DNA of 64,000 nt from Streptomyces humidus (GCF_014649655.1 NZ_BMTL01000014.1:62001-126000); one strand, 5' to 3'. Shown: positions 1 to 8,315, counted from the first letter of the stretch. Program-made: numbers and translations. The notes: generated by a model not told the origin, from the letters alone.

Positions 1-1
1 C

Positions 2-655
2 CTCGCCGCCTCCGGCCCCGGACACGGTCACCGGGCCGTGCGCCACCTCGCCGCCCCGCACTACGTGGAGGCGGCGGCCCGTACCGGCGACACCCGCGTC
101 GCCCGCGCGGCGCACGCCGACTACGACCGCTGGGCCCGCGCCGTGGGCAGCCCCGACGAACTGGCCCTCAGCGCCAGATGCCGGGCCCTGCTCACCCCCG
201 GCGCCGACGCCCTTCCGCACTACGCCACGGCCCTCGACCTGCACACGCAGGGCGACCGCGCCTTCGAACGCGCCCGCACGGAGCTGCTGTTCGGCAGCGC
301 GCTGCGCAGACTGCGCCGCCGCACGGAGGCGCGCGACCGACTGCACAGCGCCCTACAGGCGTTCGAGTCCTTCGGCGCCCCGCACTGCGCGGAGGGAGCC
401 CGCGCCGAACTGCGCGCGCTCGGCGCCCCGGCCACCTCGACGCGCGCGGGCGCACGCCTGTCGACCCGCCTGACCGCTCAGCAACTGCTCATCGCCCGCA
501 TGGCCGCCGACGGCGCCACCAACCGCGAGATCGCCGCCCGTCTCGCCCTCAGCCCGCGCACGATCGACCATCACCTGCGGGGCGTCTTCACGCGACTGGG
601 CATCCGCTCCCGCATCGACCTGGTGCGCCTGCTGGCGGACTCGGACGGCGGCTGA
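2..655 (+). CDS. LuxR-family transcriptional regulator, C-terminal part (5' end outside window)
   Basis: The reading frame is already open at base 2, so the gene starts upstream of the window. The last 60 or so residues form a LuxR-type helix-turn-helix (TNREIAARLALSPRTIDHHL), as in DNA-binding regulators of the LuxR/NarL class. The preceding 150 residues are Ala/Arg-rich alpha-helical sequence like the TPR-like tail of LAL (MalT-like, ATP-binding) regulators, and would normally follow an AAA-type ATPase domain that is not visible here. It converges on bioD, with a strong hairpin between them at 984-1017. The target genes cannot be told from this fragment. Confidence 0.85.
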   Translation, partial: LAASGPGHGHRAVRHLAAPHYVEAAARTGDTRVARAAHADYDRWARAVGSPDELALSARCRALLTPGADALPHYATALDLHTQGDRAFERARTELLFGSALRRLRRRTEARDRLHSALQAFESFGAPHCAEGARAELRALGAPATSTRAGARLSTRLTAQQLLIARMAADGATNREIAARLALSPRTIDHHLRGVFTRLGIRSRIDLVRLLADSDGG

Positions 656-983
656 GGGCGTGGCCTCCGAGGGCCGCGCGGAGGGCGCCGCGTCCTGCCG
701 GGCCCTGGGCGCTTTCCACGACAGGGCCTCGTCGTCGGCGGACGACAGCGGAGCGTGCGGCGGCTGCGCACTCGGCCGACGGAACCCGGGATGGCCCAGG
801 GGCGCGCCGCGCCGACGAGCGGCGCCCGTGGCGACGGGCGTCGCTCGTCGGCGTTCGTCGGCGTCCCTGGGGGCGTACTCACGACCGGCGCGCCCGGCCA
901 CGGCATCGGGCCGTCGCCCTCCGTGGGGGACCCCGGCGTTCCGCCGCCGGACGGACCGGGCACCCGCCCGCCCGGCCGGTCTT
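656..983. other. Intergenic stretch, no gene seen
   Basis: About 330 bases between the LuxR stop and the hairpin before bioD. The open frames here show no recognisable protein and no convincing ribosome-binding site. GC is like the flanks. Nothing else was seen. Confidence 0.5.
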
Positions 984-1017
984 CCGCAGGTCCCGGCCGG
1001 ACCGCCGGGACCTGCGG
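984..1017. terminator. Bidirectional terminator hairpin, LuxR gene / bioD
   Basis: Perfect 13-bp inverted repeat CCGCAGGTCCCGG / CCGGGACCTGCGG with an 8-nt loop, between two convergent genes. No U-tract, which is usual for Streptomyces. Confidence 0.75.
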
Positions 1018-1023
1018 AGGATC

Positions 1024-1752
1024 CTAGGAAGCCGAGCCCGTCCGCTCGCGGAAGGCCTCCGCCTCCCACGTCCCGTCCAGCCGTGGCGCCAGCCAACCGC
1101 GCGCCGCCACGCGGAAGTCGGCGGGGGGCAGCGCGCCGGATCCCGCGGGCAGCGCCCCCAGCAGCGGGGCGCCGGCCACCTCCGGCAGGTCCGCGACGTT
1201 GCAACGGGACGCCAGATCGGGGGAGTCGGGCCAGCTCCCGATGACGAGGCCCAGCAACTCCAGCCCGCGCGAACGCAGTTCACGGGCCGTCAGTTCCGTC
1301 GTGTTCAGCGTGCCCAGTCCGGCCGAGGCCACGACCAGTACCGGCGCCCGCAACGACTGCGCGGCGTCGGCCAGCGTTCCGCCCGCCTCGTCGAACCGCA
1401 CGAGCAGACCGCCCGCCCCCTCGACGAGCACCAGGTCGTGCTCCGCGGCCAGTTTCTGTACCGCCTCCGCCACGTCCTGCGGTCGCACCGGCGGCAGCCC
1501 CGCGCGCCGCGCCGCCGTCCCCGGAGCCAACGGCTCGGGGTAGCGGGCGAGTTCGGCCGTGGTGAGCGGTCCCGCGAGCCGTGCGACCTCGACGGCGTCC
1601 CCGCGCTCGTCCGGCCGTACGCCGGTCTGCGCGGCCTTCAACACGGCCACCGACCGACCCGCCGCGCGCGCACACGCCGCGACCGCGGCGGTCGTGACGG
1701 TCTTGCCGACCTCCGTGCCCGTCCCCGTGATCACCAGGATCGGCATGCTCAT
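1024..1752 (-). CDS. bioD: ATP-dependent dethiobiotin synthetase BioD
   Basis: Forms the ureido ring of dethiobiotin from 7,8-diaminononanoate, CO2 and ATP, the step before BioB. The N-terminus carries the P-loop GTGTEVGKT, followed by KAAQTG and the VEGAGGLLVRF motif, all typical of BioD. The start at 1752 (MSMPILVITGTG) overlaps the end of bioA by four bases; an ATG two codons on (1746) is also possible, and longer starts would only add a non-conserved Arg/Gly stretch. It is the last gene of bioB-bioA-bioD. About 242 aa, close to family length. Confidence 0.95.
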   Translation of the reverse strand: MSMPILVITGTGTEVGKTVTTAAVAACARAAGRSVAVLKAAQTGVRPDERGDAVEVARLAGPLTTAELARYPEPLAPGTAARRAGLPPVRPQDVAEAVQKLAAEHDLVLVEGAGGLLVRFDEAGGTLADAAQSLRAPVLVVASAGLGTLNTTELTARELRSRGLELLGLVIGSWPDSPDLASRCNVADLPEVAGAPLLGALPAGSGALPPADFRVAARGWLAPRLDGTWEAEAFRERTGSAS

Positions 1753-3038
1753 CCCTCCCGCGCCGCGGCGCACACCGCGCGCGCGATCCGTGCCACGTCC
1801 ACGTCACCGGTGACGTACGGGGGCATCGTGTAGATCAGGTCGCGGAACGGCCGCAGCCAGACGCCCTCGCGCACCGCGGCGTCCGTGGCGGCCTTCATGT
1901 CCACGCCGTGGTCCAGCTGGACCACGCCGACGGCGCCGAGGACGCGTACGTCGCGCACCCCCGGAAGCTCCCGCGCCGGCGCCAGCCCGTCGCGCAGCCC
2001 GGTCTCGATCCGCTTGACCTCCGCGAGCCAGTCCTGGCCGAGGAGCAGCTCGATCGAGGCACAGGCGACGGCCGCGGCGAGCGGGTTGCCCATGAACGTC
2101 GGCCCGTGCGCCAGGACAGGCACCTCGCCCCGCGAGATCCCGTCGGCCACCCGGGATGTGCACAGGGCCGCCGCCATCGTCAGATAGCCGCCGGTCAGGG
2201 CCTTGCCGACGCACATCACGTCCGGTGTCACAGCGGCGTGCTCCGCCGCGAACAGCGCACCCGTGCGGCCGAAGCCGGTCGCGATCTCGTCGAACACCAG
2301 AAGCACGCCGTGCGCGTCGCACGCCTCGCGCAGCACCCGCAGATACCCCGGGGAGTGGAAGCGCATCCCGCCCGCGCCCTGCACGACCGGCTCCACGACG
2401 ACCGCGGCCAGTTCGTCGGCGTGCCGCTCGATCGCCGCGCGCAGCTCGTCGGCGTACGCCTCGTCGTACTCGGCCGGCGGCGGGCCGACGAAGACCTGCC
2501 GGGGCAGCACGCCGGTCCACAGGTCGTGCATCCCGCCGTCGGGGTCGCACACGGACATCGGCTGCCAGGTGTCGCCGTGGTAGCCGCCGCGCCAGGTGAG
2601 AAGCCGCTGCTTGCCCGGGCGGCCCAGCGAACGCCAGTACTGCAGGCACATCTTCACCGCGACCTCGACCGACACCGACCCCGAGTCGGCGAGGAAGACG
2701 TGCTCCAGGCCGTCGGGCGACATGTCGACAAGGAGTTTCGCCAGTCGCACGGCGGGCTCATGGGTGAGCCCGCCGAACATCACATGGCTCATCCGCCCCA
2801 ACTGCTCGCGCACGGCCTCGTTGAGCACCGGGTGGTTGTAGCCGTGGATCGCGGACCACCAGGACGCCATGCCGTCGACCAGCTCGCCGGAGCCGTCCGC
2901 CATCCGCAGCCGGACCCCGCTGGCCGACTCCACGACGCGCGGGTCGACCCGTCCGGGCATCGGACCGTACGGATGCCACACATGCCGCCGGTCGAGATCC
3001 AGCAGCTCGGGCACACCGAGTGGCGACGGCTCAGGCAT
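1749..3038 (-). CDS. bioA: Adenosylmethionine-8-amino-7-oxononanoate aminotransferase BioA
   Basis: PLP-dependent class III aminotransferase that converts KAPA to 7,8-diaminononanoate with S-adenosylmethionine as amino donor. The N-terminal HVWHPYGPM signature is diagnostic for BioA; VFDEIATGFGRTG and the Schiff-base lysine in CVGKALTGG are visible. The start at 3038 (MPEPSPLGVPELL) was chosen because the upstream extension lies inside bioB and is not protein-like. It overlaps the bioB stop by eight bases and bioD by four, implying translational coupling. 429 aa. Confidence 0.96.
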   Translation of the reverse strand: MPEPSPLGVPELLDLDRRHVWHPYGPMPGRVDPRVVESASGVRLRMADGSGELVDGMASWWSAIHGYNHPVLNEAVREQLGRMSHVMFGGLTHEPAVRLAKLLVDMSPDGLEHVFLADSGSVSVEVAVKMCLQYWRSLGRPGKQRLLTWRGGYHGDTWQPMSVCDPDGGMHDLWTGVLPRQVFVGPPPAEYDEAYADELRAAIERHADELAAVVVEPVVQGAGGMRFHSPGYLRVLREACDAHGVLLVFDEIATGFGRTGALFAAEHAAVTPDVMCVGKALTGGYLTMAAALCTSRVADGISRGEVPVLAHGPTFMGNPLAAAVACASIELLLGQDWLAEVKRIETGLRDGLAPARELPGVRDVRVLGAVGVVQLDHGVDMKAATDAAVREGVWLRPFRDLIYTMPPYVTGDVDVARIARAVCAAAREG

Positions 3039-4281
3039 TGGGCGCGAGATCGGTGCCCGCGCCACGGCGGCGCACGGCGACCAGATCGGTACGGGCCTCG
3101 CTCGCCGACGCGGGGACCGCCGGCGAGGAGGCCGACGCGGCGGCGGCCGGAGCCGAGCCGCAGACGCCGCCGCCCTCGTGCCCACCGCACCCGCCGCCCT
3201 CGTGCCCACCGCACCCGCCGCTCTCCTGCGAGCCGCAGCCGCCGCCTTCGTGGGATCCGCAGCCGGCCGCCGTCGCCGCCCGGTGCTCGGGCAGCGTGAC
3301 CTGCTCCGCCCCCTCCACCTCGAACCCGGCGTCCGCGATCATTTCCAGGTCGGCCTTGCCGGCCTGGCCCTCGGTGGTGAGGTAGTCGCCGAGGAAGATC
3401 GAGTTGGCCAGGTGCAGGGCGAGCGGCTGCATGGTGCGCAGGTGCACCTCGCGGCCGCCCGCGATGCGCACCTCGACGTCCGGGCACACGAAACGGACCA
3501 TGGCCAGGATCCGCAGACAGCGCTGCGGGGTGAGGTTCCACTCCTTGGCCAGCGGGGTGCCCTCCACCGGGATGAGGAAGTTGACCGGGACCGAGTCCGG
3601 GTCCAGCTCGCGCAGCGAGTAGACGACGTCCACCAGGTCCTCGTCCGACTCGCCCATGCCGGCGATGAGGCCCGAGCAGGCCGACAGGCCCGCCGCGTGC
3701 GCCTTGGTGACCGTGTCCACCCGGTCGGCGTAGGTGTGGGTGGTGGTGATGTCCCCGTACGTCGACTCGGACGTGTTGAGGTTGTGGTTGTAGGCGTCGG
3801 CGCCCGCCTCACGCAGCCGCTCGGCCTGACCGTCGGAGAGCAGGCCGAGGCAGGCGCACACCTCGACGCCCTCGTTCTGCTCCTTGATGGCCTTGATGGT
3901 GCCGGCCACCCGGTCGACGTCCCGGTCCGTCGGGCCGCGTCCGGACGCCACCAGGCAGACACGCTTGGCGCCGCCGGCGAGCCCTGCCGCGGCCGCCTTG
4001 GAGGCCTCGTCGGGCTTGAGCCAGGTGTACTTCAGGATCCCGGCCGTCGAGCCGAGCCGCTGGGAACAGTAGGAGCAGTCCTCGGGGCACAGCCCCGACT
4101 TCAGGTTGACGAGGTAGTTGAGCTTCACGCGACGCCCGAACCAGTGCCGGCGCACCTTCCCGGCCGCGGCCACCACGTCCAGCACGTCGTCGTCGGAGGT
4201 GGCCAGGACGGCCAGCGCTTCCTCGCGGGTCGGCAGCTCGCGCCGAAGCCCCTTGTCCACCAGCGTGTTCAGCAGGTCCAT
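3031..4281 (-). CDS. bioB: Biotin synthase BioB with a Cys/His-rich repeat tail
   Basis: Radical-SAM enzyme inserting sulfur into dethiobiotin. The CPEDCSYC cluster motif binds the catalytic 4Fe-4S cluster; YNHNLNTSESTYG and the RIAGGRE segment near the second cluster are present. The start ATG at 4281 (MDLLNTLVDKGL) gives 416 aa, longer than the 320-350 aa of most BioB proteins. The extra length is a C-terminal tail from about residue 340: repeated GCG(S/G)HEGG-type units with five Cys, then an Ala/Ser linker and a basic end. The enzyme core is complete, so activity is expected; the role of the tail is unknown. First gene of the leftward bio operon, divergent from bioF. Confidence 0.96.
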   Translation of the reverse strand: MDLLNTLVDKGLRRELPTREEALAVLATSDDDVLDVVAAAGKVRRHWFGRRVKLNYLVNLKSGLCPEDCSYCSQRLGSTAGILKYTWLKPDEASKAAAAGLAGGAKRVCLVASGRGPTDRDVDRVAGTIKAIKEQNEGVEVCACLGLLSDGQAERLREAGADAYNHNLNTSESTYGDITTTHTYADRVDTVTKAHAAGLSACSGLIAGMGESDEDLVDVVYSLRELDPDSVPVNFLIPVEGTPLAKEWNLTPQRCLRILAMVRFVCPDVEVRIAGGREVHLRTMQPLALHLANSIFLGDYLTTEGQAGKADLEMIADAGFEVEGAEQVTLPEHRAATAAGCGSHEGGGCGSQESGGCGGHEGGGCGGHEGGGVCGSAPAAAASASSPAVPASASEARTDLVAVRRRGAGTDLAPNA

Positions 4282-4350
4282 GAGAGCCGATCCTGTCTTA
4301 CGTACCCGCTCGGGGCCAAGGTAGGGATCGCACAACACACCCGGTTCGAC

Positions 4351-4368
4351 GTGTGGGTATCGCCACAC
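4351..4368. promoter_or_regulatory. Inverted repeat between bioB and bioF, candidate biotin operator
   Basis: GTGTGG-N6-CCACAC sits in the 148-bp divergent bioB/bioF spacer. The match extends outward imperfectly (TTCG on the left, CGAAG on the right). A bioF -10 candidate TAGTGT lies at 4391-4396. The position suits a shared operator. It does not look like the TGAAC-N3-GTTCA BioQ site of corynebacteria, so the regulator is unassigned. Confidence 0.45.
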
Positions 4369-4429
4369 CGAAGTCGGCGATCGCTGCCGCTAGTGTCTGT
4401 CCGCTACCTACAAAAGCCCCGGAGGACCC

Positions 4430-5557
4430 ATGGCGTTCGGCTGGATCGACGAACAGGCGGAACTGCGCCGCCGGGCCGGACTCGTGCGCACGCTGCGCCC
4501 CCGTCCGGCGGACTCGCCGCTCCTGGACCTCGCGAGCAACGACTACCTGGGTCTGGCCCGGCATCCCGAGGTCGTCGAGGGCGCCGCGGAGGCGGCCCGC
4601 ACCTGGGGCGGCGGCGCGACCGGCTCACGGCTCGTCACCGGCACCACCGAACTGCACGCCGAGCTGGAACGCGAGCTCGCGGAGCACTGCGGCTTCGAGG
4701 CGGCTCTCGTCTTCTCCTCCGGGTACGCGGCCAACCTCGCCGCGGTGACCGCGCTGGCGCCCCACGGCTCACTGATCGTCTCCGACGCAGGCAACCACGC
4801 GTCGCTCATCGACGGGTGCCGGCTGGCCCGCGGCGCCACCCAGGTCGTCGCCCATGCCGACCCGGACGCCGTACGCAAGGCGCTCGGCACCCACGGCGGG
4901 CCGGCCGTGGCCGTCTCCGACACGGTCTTCTCCGTCGACGGCGACGCCGCCCCGCTGGCCGCCCTCGCGGCCGCCTGCCGCGACCACGGCGCGGGCCTGG
5001 TGGTGGACGACGCCCACGGGCTCGGCGTGCTCGGGGAGGGCGGACAGGGCGCGCCGTACGCGGCGGGCCTGGCGGGCGCCGACGACGTGGTCGCCACGGT
5101 CACGCTGTCCAAGTCCCTCGGCAGCCAGGGCGGCGCCGTGCTGGGACCCGCGCGGGTGATCGAGCACCTGGTGAACGCGGCCCGCACGTTCATCTTCGAC
5201 ACGGGCCTGGCCCCGGCCGCGGCGGGCGCGGCGCTGGCCGCCCTGCGACTGCTGCGGCGGGAGCCCGAGCGCGCGGCACGCGCGCGTGCGGTGGCGGACG
5301 AGCTGTACGCGCGCCTGACGGCCGCGGGTCTGGAGGCGGTGAGCCCCGACGCCGCGGTCGTCTCCGTGCGCGCGCCGTCCCCGGAGCAGGCCCTGGGGTG
5401 GGCGGCCGACTGCCGGTCGGCAGGCCTGGCCGTGGGCTGCTTCCGTCCTCCCTCCGTGCCCGACGGCATCTCACGACTGCGGCTGACCGCCCGGGCGGAC
5501 CTCTCCGGGGCGGAGCTGGAACAGGCTGTCCGGGTGGTCGGCGCGACCCGGCCGTGA
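4430..5557 (+). CDS. bioF: 8-amino-7-oxononanoate synthase BioF
   Basis: PLP-dependent alpha-oxoamine synthase condensing pimeloyl-ACP/CoA with alanine, the first committed step of biotin ring assembly. Visible signatures: SNDYLGLARHPEV, GSRLVTGTTELHAELE, VDDAHGLGVLG, and the PLP lysine in TVTLSKSLGSQGG. ATG at 4430 is preceded by a GGAGGA ribosome-binding site. 375 aa, normal length. It is transcribed away from bioBAD, so the window holds the complete late biotin pathway; pimelate-forming genes are not here. Confidence 0.96.
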   Translation: MAFGWIDEQAELRRRAGLVRTLRPRPADSPLLDLASNDYLGLARHPEVVEGAAEAARTWGGGATGSRLVTGTTELHAELERELAEHCGFEAALVFSSGYAANLAAVTALAPHGSLIVSDAGNHASLIDGCRLARGATQVVAHADPDAVRKALGTHGGPAVAVSDTVFSVDGDAAPLAALAAACRDHGAGLVVDDAHGLGVLGEGGQGAPYAAGLAGADDVVATVTLSKSLGSQGGAVLGPARVIEHLVNAARTFIFDTGLAPAAAGAALAALRLLRREPERAARARAVADELYARLTAAGLEAVSPDAAVVSVRAPSPEQALGWAADCRSAGLAVGCFRPPSVPDGISRLRLTARADLSGAELEQAVRVVGATRP

Positions 5558-5612
5558 GTCCGCGTGCCGCGACCACGACCCGTCGCTGACGGCCGGCCGG
5601 CAGACGGGCCCA

Positions 5613-5632
5613 CCGACCGGCAGACCGGTCGG
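5613..5632. terminator. Hairpin between bioF and the DUF397 gene
   Basis: CCGACCGG-CAGA-CCGGTCGG, a perfect 8-bp stem with a 4-nt loop between convergent genes. Confidence 0.6.
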
Positions 5633-5652
5633 CGGACCGGCTGACTACGTTG

Positions 5653-5892
5653 TCACGGTCGCTGCAACGAGGCCGTGAAGCCCGTCCAGCTGTCGGGGGA
5701 GAAGAGCAGGGCGGGGCCGGCCGGGTTCTTGGAGTCGCGTACGGCGAGCAGGCCGGCCCAGGGACCGGATGCAGGCCGGGCCGTTTCGACGCAGTTGTTC
5801 GCTCCCGTGCTGTAGCTGCTGCGCAGCCACCGCATCTGCGGGAGAGGATCGGAATCGGTACGGGAAGGTACGTTCCGCGGTGTTGCGGACAT
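5653..5892 (-). CDS. DUF397 domain-containing protein
   Basis: 79-residue protein with the DUF397 pattern: WLRSSYSTGANNCVE near the N-terminus, then AVRDSKNPAGPALLFSPDSW and a C-terminal F(T)ASL. DUF397 proteins are small actinobacterial proteins almost always encoded next to an XRE regulator of the DUF5753 type, as here (the XRE gene ends 9 bp upstream on the same strand). A good AAGGAGG precedes the ATG. Family members act in regulatory modules such as the bldB/whiJ-like systems; the molecular role of this copy is unknown. Confidence 0.9.
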   Translation of the reverse strand: MSATPRNVPSRTDSDPLPQMRWLRSSYSTGANNCVETARPASGPWAGLLAVRDSKNPAGPALLFSPDSWTGFTASLQRP

Positions 5893-5901
5893 GGTGCCTC
5901 C

Positions 5902-6762
5902 TTACGCGCCGTCGGCTGTCGCGGCGAGGTAATCCGACGAGTCCTCGGGCGAAAGGGCGTGCGCCCTGAGGGCGTTGAAGGCCTCGGTGTAGGCCTGGAG
6001 GTCTTCTTTCCGTTCGAGAGAGACGCTACTCGTCAGGTGGTCGAGAACGACCACATCCAGATCAGAAGCGCGCGAGAACGAAAAGATGACGAAAGAGCCG
6101 GTTACGCCGATATGCGCGCCGGCCGAGAACGGCAGGATCTGCAGCCGCACGTGGGGCAGCCGGGCGGCCTCCGCGAGCCGGCCGAGCTGGCGTGCCATCA
6201 CCTCCGGCCCGCCGACCTCCCGGCGCAGCACCGCCTCGTCCAGCACCGCGTCGAGCTCCAGCGGCGGCTGTGCGCGCAGCACGTCCTGCCGGGCCATCCG
6301 CACCTCCACCAGGGTGTCGACCTGCTCTTCCTCGACCCCTTCCATGGCCGCGCTGGTCACCGCACGCGCGTACTCGGGCGTCTGCAGCAGACCCGGCACC
6401 ACGCTCGTCTCCAGCGTGCGCATGGCGCTCGCCTGCGCCTCCAGGCTGATGAAGTCCCGGTACGCGGGCGGCAGCACGCCGCGGTAGGCGTGCCACCAGT
6501 GATCGCGGCCACCGCTCCCGCCGGCGCCCGCCAGCGCCAGCATCAGCTCCCGCAGCCGCTGATCGGTCACGCCGTAGGCGTCGAGGAGCAACCGCACATC
6601 GGCCGGTTTCGATCCACTGGCACCGGTCTCGATACGGCTCACCTTGGACTGGTGCCAGCCCACGAGCCCGGCCGCCTCGCCACTGGTGAGGCCCGCCTGG
6701 GCGCGCAGAGCGCGCAGTTCCGCGCCCAGCTTCCGGCGGCGCACCGCGGGACCGTGCTGCAC
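5902..6762 (-). CDS. XRE-family regulator with DUF5753 (WhiJ-like)
   Basis: N-terminal helix-turn-helix (residues about 10-65: LGAELRALRAQAGLTSGEAA, SKVSRIETG) followed by a long DUF5753 domain with VPGLLQTPEYARAV and LPFSAGAHIGVTGSF. The GTG start at 6762 (VQHGPAVRRR) follows a strong AAGGAGGAG; an in-frame ATG 12 codons upstream lacks such a site. 286 aa. It forms the usual trio with the downstream DUF397 gene and the divergent ATPase gene. Such regulators affect development in Streptomyces; the target here is not visible. Confidence 0.92.
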   Translation of the reverse strand: MQHGPAVRRRKLGAELRALRAQAGLTSGEAAGLVGWHQSKVSRIETGASGSKPADVRLLLDAYGVTDQRLRELMLALAGAGGSGGRDHWWHAYRGVLPPAYRDFISLEAQASAMRTLETSVVPGLLQTPEYARAVTSAAMEGVEEEQVDTLVEVRMARQDVLRAQPPLELDAVLDEAVLRREVGGPEVMARQLGRLAEAARLPHVRLQILPFSAGAHIGVTGSFVIFSFSRASDLDVVVLDHLTSSVSLERKEDLQAYTEAFNALRAHALSPEDSSDYLAATADGA

Positions 6763-6975
6763 GGGCTCCTCCTTACTCCTCACCGGCAGGCCGAACAAGC
6801 TCTGCCGGGGCAGAGTTCACCGCAACGGGCGACAGATATATGCATATCTTGGTGGATCCCCCTCCGTGACCGGCGCGGTGATGGCAGTCTGGCGAAGAAG
6901 CACCAGTCCGGGACCGTACTCGAACCACACGCACCGTGTCGGACCCCGGTCCCGTGGGAAAGGGACGACGTCGCC

Positions 6976-7458
6976 ATGGCAGATCACCTGGAAGCATCCA
7001 TCACTCTGCCGAGCGAGCCCGCCTCGGTCTCCGCGGCCCGCGGATTCGTCGTCGACGCACTCGCCGAATGGGGTCTGCCGGCGGACACTGAGCAGGCCGA
7101 CACGGTCCGGCTGATCGTCTCGGAACTCGCCACCAATGCCGTGCAGCACACCTTCGGGCAGTCGCCCACCTTCACGGTGGGTCTCGTCCTCGACCGTGAC
7201 GAACACCTGCGCATCGGCGTCACGGACAGCCACCCGCGCTTCCCCCGGCGACTGCCGGCCGCCGTCCAGCAGGACAACGGCCGAGGCATGGTCATCATCC
7301 GCTGGCTGACCGCGGAGTGCGGCGGCAGGCTGGCGGTGCGGCCCACCCGGGAGGGCGGGAAGACGGTCACCGTCGAGCTGCCGTGGGCCGTGCCGGCGGC
7401 GCGGCCGGCGACCGGAGCGCTCGCGTCCCCGGCGCAGGGGGACGTCCCGGGGCGATGA
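6976..7458 (+). CDS. ATP-binding protein, RsbW-like anti-sigma/serine kinase fold
   Basis: GHKL-type ATPase domain of about 110 residues: N-box VSELATNAVQHT, G1-like DSHPRFP and G2-like NGRGMVIIRWL, then TVTVELPW. Small stand-alone HATPase_c proteins of this sort are abundant in Streptomyces and often sit beside XRE/DUF397 pairs, as here (divergent, 213 bp apart). Family members bind or phosphorylate anti-sigma antagonists. The start at 6976 (MADHLEAS) was taken because upstream in-frame sequence belongs to the intergenic spacer. 160 aa. Confidence 0.9.
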   Translation: MADHLEASITLPSEPASVSAARGFVVDALAEWGLPADTEQADTVRLIVSELATNAVQHTFGQSPTFTVGLVLDRDEHLRIGVTDSHPRFPRRLPAAVQQDNGRGMVIIRWLTAECGGRLAVRPTREGGKTVTVELPWAVPAARPATGALASPAQGDVPGR

Positions 7459-7503
7459 CGGCGCGTCAGCACGACGTCGCGCCGCCCCGGGAGGCTCAGT
7501 GGC

Positions 7504-7521
7504 CCCGGCCCGGTGGCCGGG
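7504..7521. terminator. Hairpin between convergent ATPase and NlpC/P60 genes
   Basis: CCCGGCC-CGGT-GGCCGGG, a 7-bp stem with a 4-nt loop in a 67-bp convergent spacer. Confidence 0.5.
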
Positions 7522-7525
7522 CGGC

Positions 7526-7999
7526 TCAGCGCACCCGGCCGTACCAGACGCTCTTGGTCCAGATCTTCTGCAGCTTCACCACGTCGCCGGTCTTCGGCGA
7601 GTGCCAGATCTTGCCCTTACCCGCGTAGATCCCGACGTGGTACACGTTCGACCCCGAGTGGAAGAAGACCAGGTCGCCCGCCCTGCGGCTGGACGCCGAG
7701 ATGTGCTTGGTCTTGTTGTACTGCTGGGCCGCCGTCCGCGGCAGGCTCTTGCCGGCCTTCTTGTACGAGTACAGCGTGAGCCCAGAGCAGTCGAACCTCT
7801 TCGGCCCGGTGGCCCCGTACCGGTACGGGGCGCCCTTCTTGGAGGCGGCGATCTGGAGCGCCTTCGTCGCCGGTGTGGCGGCCGCGGCGTCGGAGGCGAG
7901 CCCCGGGACCACGATCGAGCCGCCCACGGCGGCGATGGCGAACGCCGAGGCCGTACCGGCCCGGGCCATGAGCGACGGGACACGATTGAGCGCAGTCAT
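7526..7999 (-). CDS. Secreted NlpC/P60 cell-wall hydrolase
   Basis: Peptidoglycan endopeptidase of the NlpC/P60 cysteine-peptidase family. After a signal segment (residues 1-38, ASAFAIAAVGGSIVVPG ending in DAAAA) comes one catalytic domain: Cys in RFDCSGLTLYSY, His in VYHVGIYAG, and the third polar residue as His in KIWHSPKTGD. 157 aa, so the hydrolase domain stands alone with no LysM or SLT partner. The ATG at 7999 lies just downstream of a c-di-AMP riboswitch, so its expression is likely tied to c-di-AMP, as for other Streptomyces wall hydrolases. Confidence 0.93.
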   Translation of the reverse strand: MTALNRVPSLMARAGTASAFAIAAVGGSIVVPGLASDAAAATPATKALQIAASKKGAPYRYGATGPKRFDCSGLTLYSYKKAGKSLPRTAAQQYNKTKHISASSRRAGDLVFFHSGSNVYHVGIYAGKGKIWHSPKTGDVVKLQKIWTKSVWYGRVR

Positions 8000-8015
8000 G
8001 CGCAACCCTTCGTCA

Positions 8016-8201
8016 GCCGCCTGTGAAGGATGACCTGTCGGATTCGGGCTGGCGAAGTTGCCCGGCCGCGGATGCGGCTTCACCCCAAGGGCTGCTCGGC
8101 CCGACGGCTCCTCGCGGAGCCGAACGTGCCGGCGACCCGTCGTGCTTGGGTCCTCCACTCCTGCCGATGCACTTCTGTCGACCGGTCATCCGAGCGGCGG
8201 C
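8016..8201 (-). ncRNA. c-di-AMP riboswitch (ydaO/yuaA leader)
   Basis: Read on the minus strand, the leader contains in order the conserved blocks of the ydaO-yuaA aptamer: GGAGGACCCAAG, TTGGGGTGAAGCC, GGGCAACTTCGCCAGCCCGA, ATCCGACAGGTCATCC and CACAGGCGGC. The terminal P1 helix can form from GCCGCC (8196-8201) and GGCGGC (8016-8021). It ends 16 nt before the NlpC/P60 start codon with the ribosome-binding site (GAAGGG) just outside P1. This class binds cyclic di-AMP and usually switches off cell-wall or osmotic genes when c-di-AMP is high. Confidence 0.9.
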
Positions 8202-8315
8202 AGGACTCGGCGTCCGCCCGGACCGCCCCGCCTCTTGTGGCGGGGGCTTGTCGTCAGTCAGGGATCTTGGCTCACGGATGTCCGAAAATCCCAATGGAAC
8301 CGGGGATTTGTGGGG

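Noticed and set aside
2869..5589. 906-codon open frame on the plus strand across the bio genes
   Set aside because: Antisense shadow of bioB/bioA with no domain; a consequence of high GC third positions.
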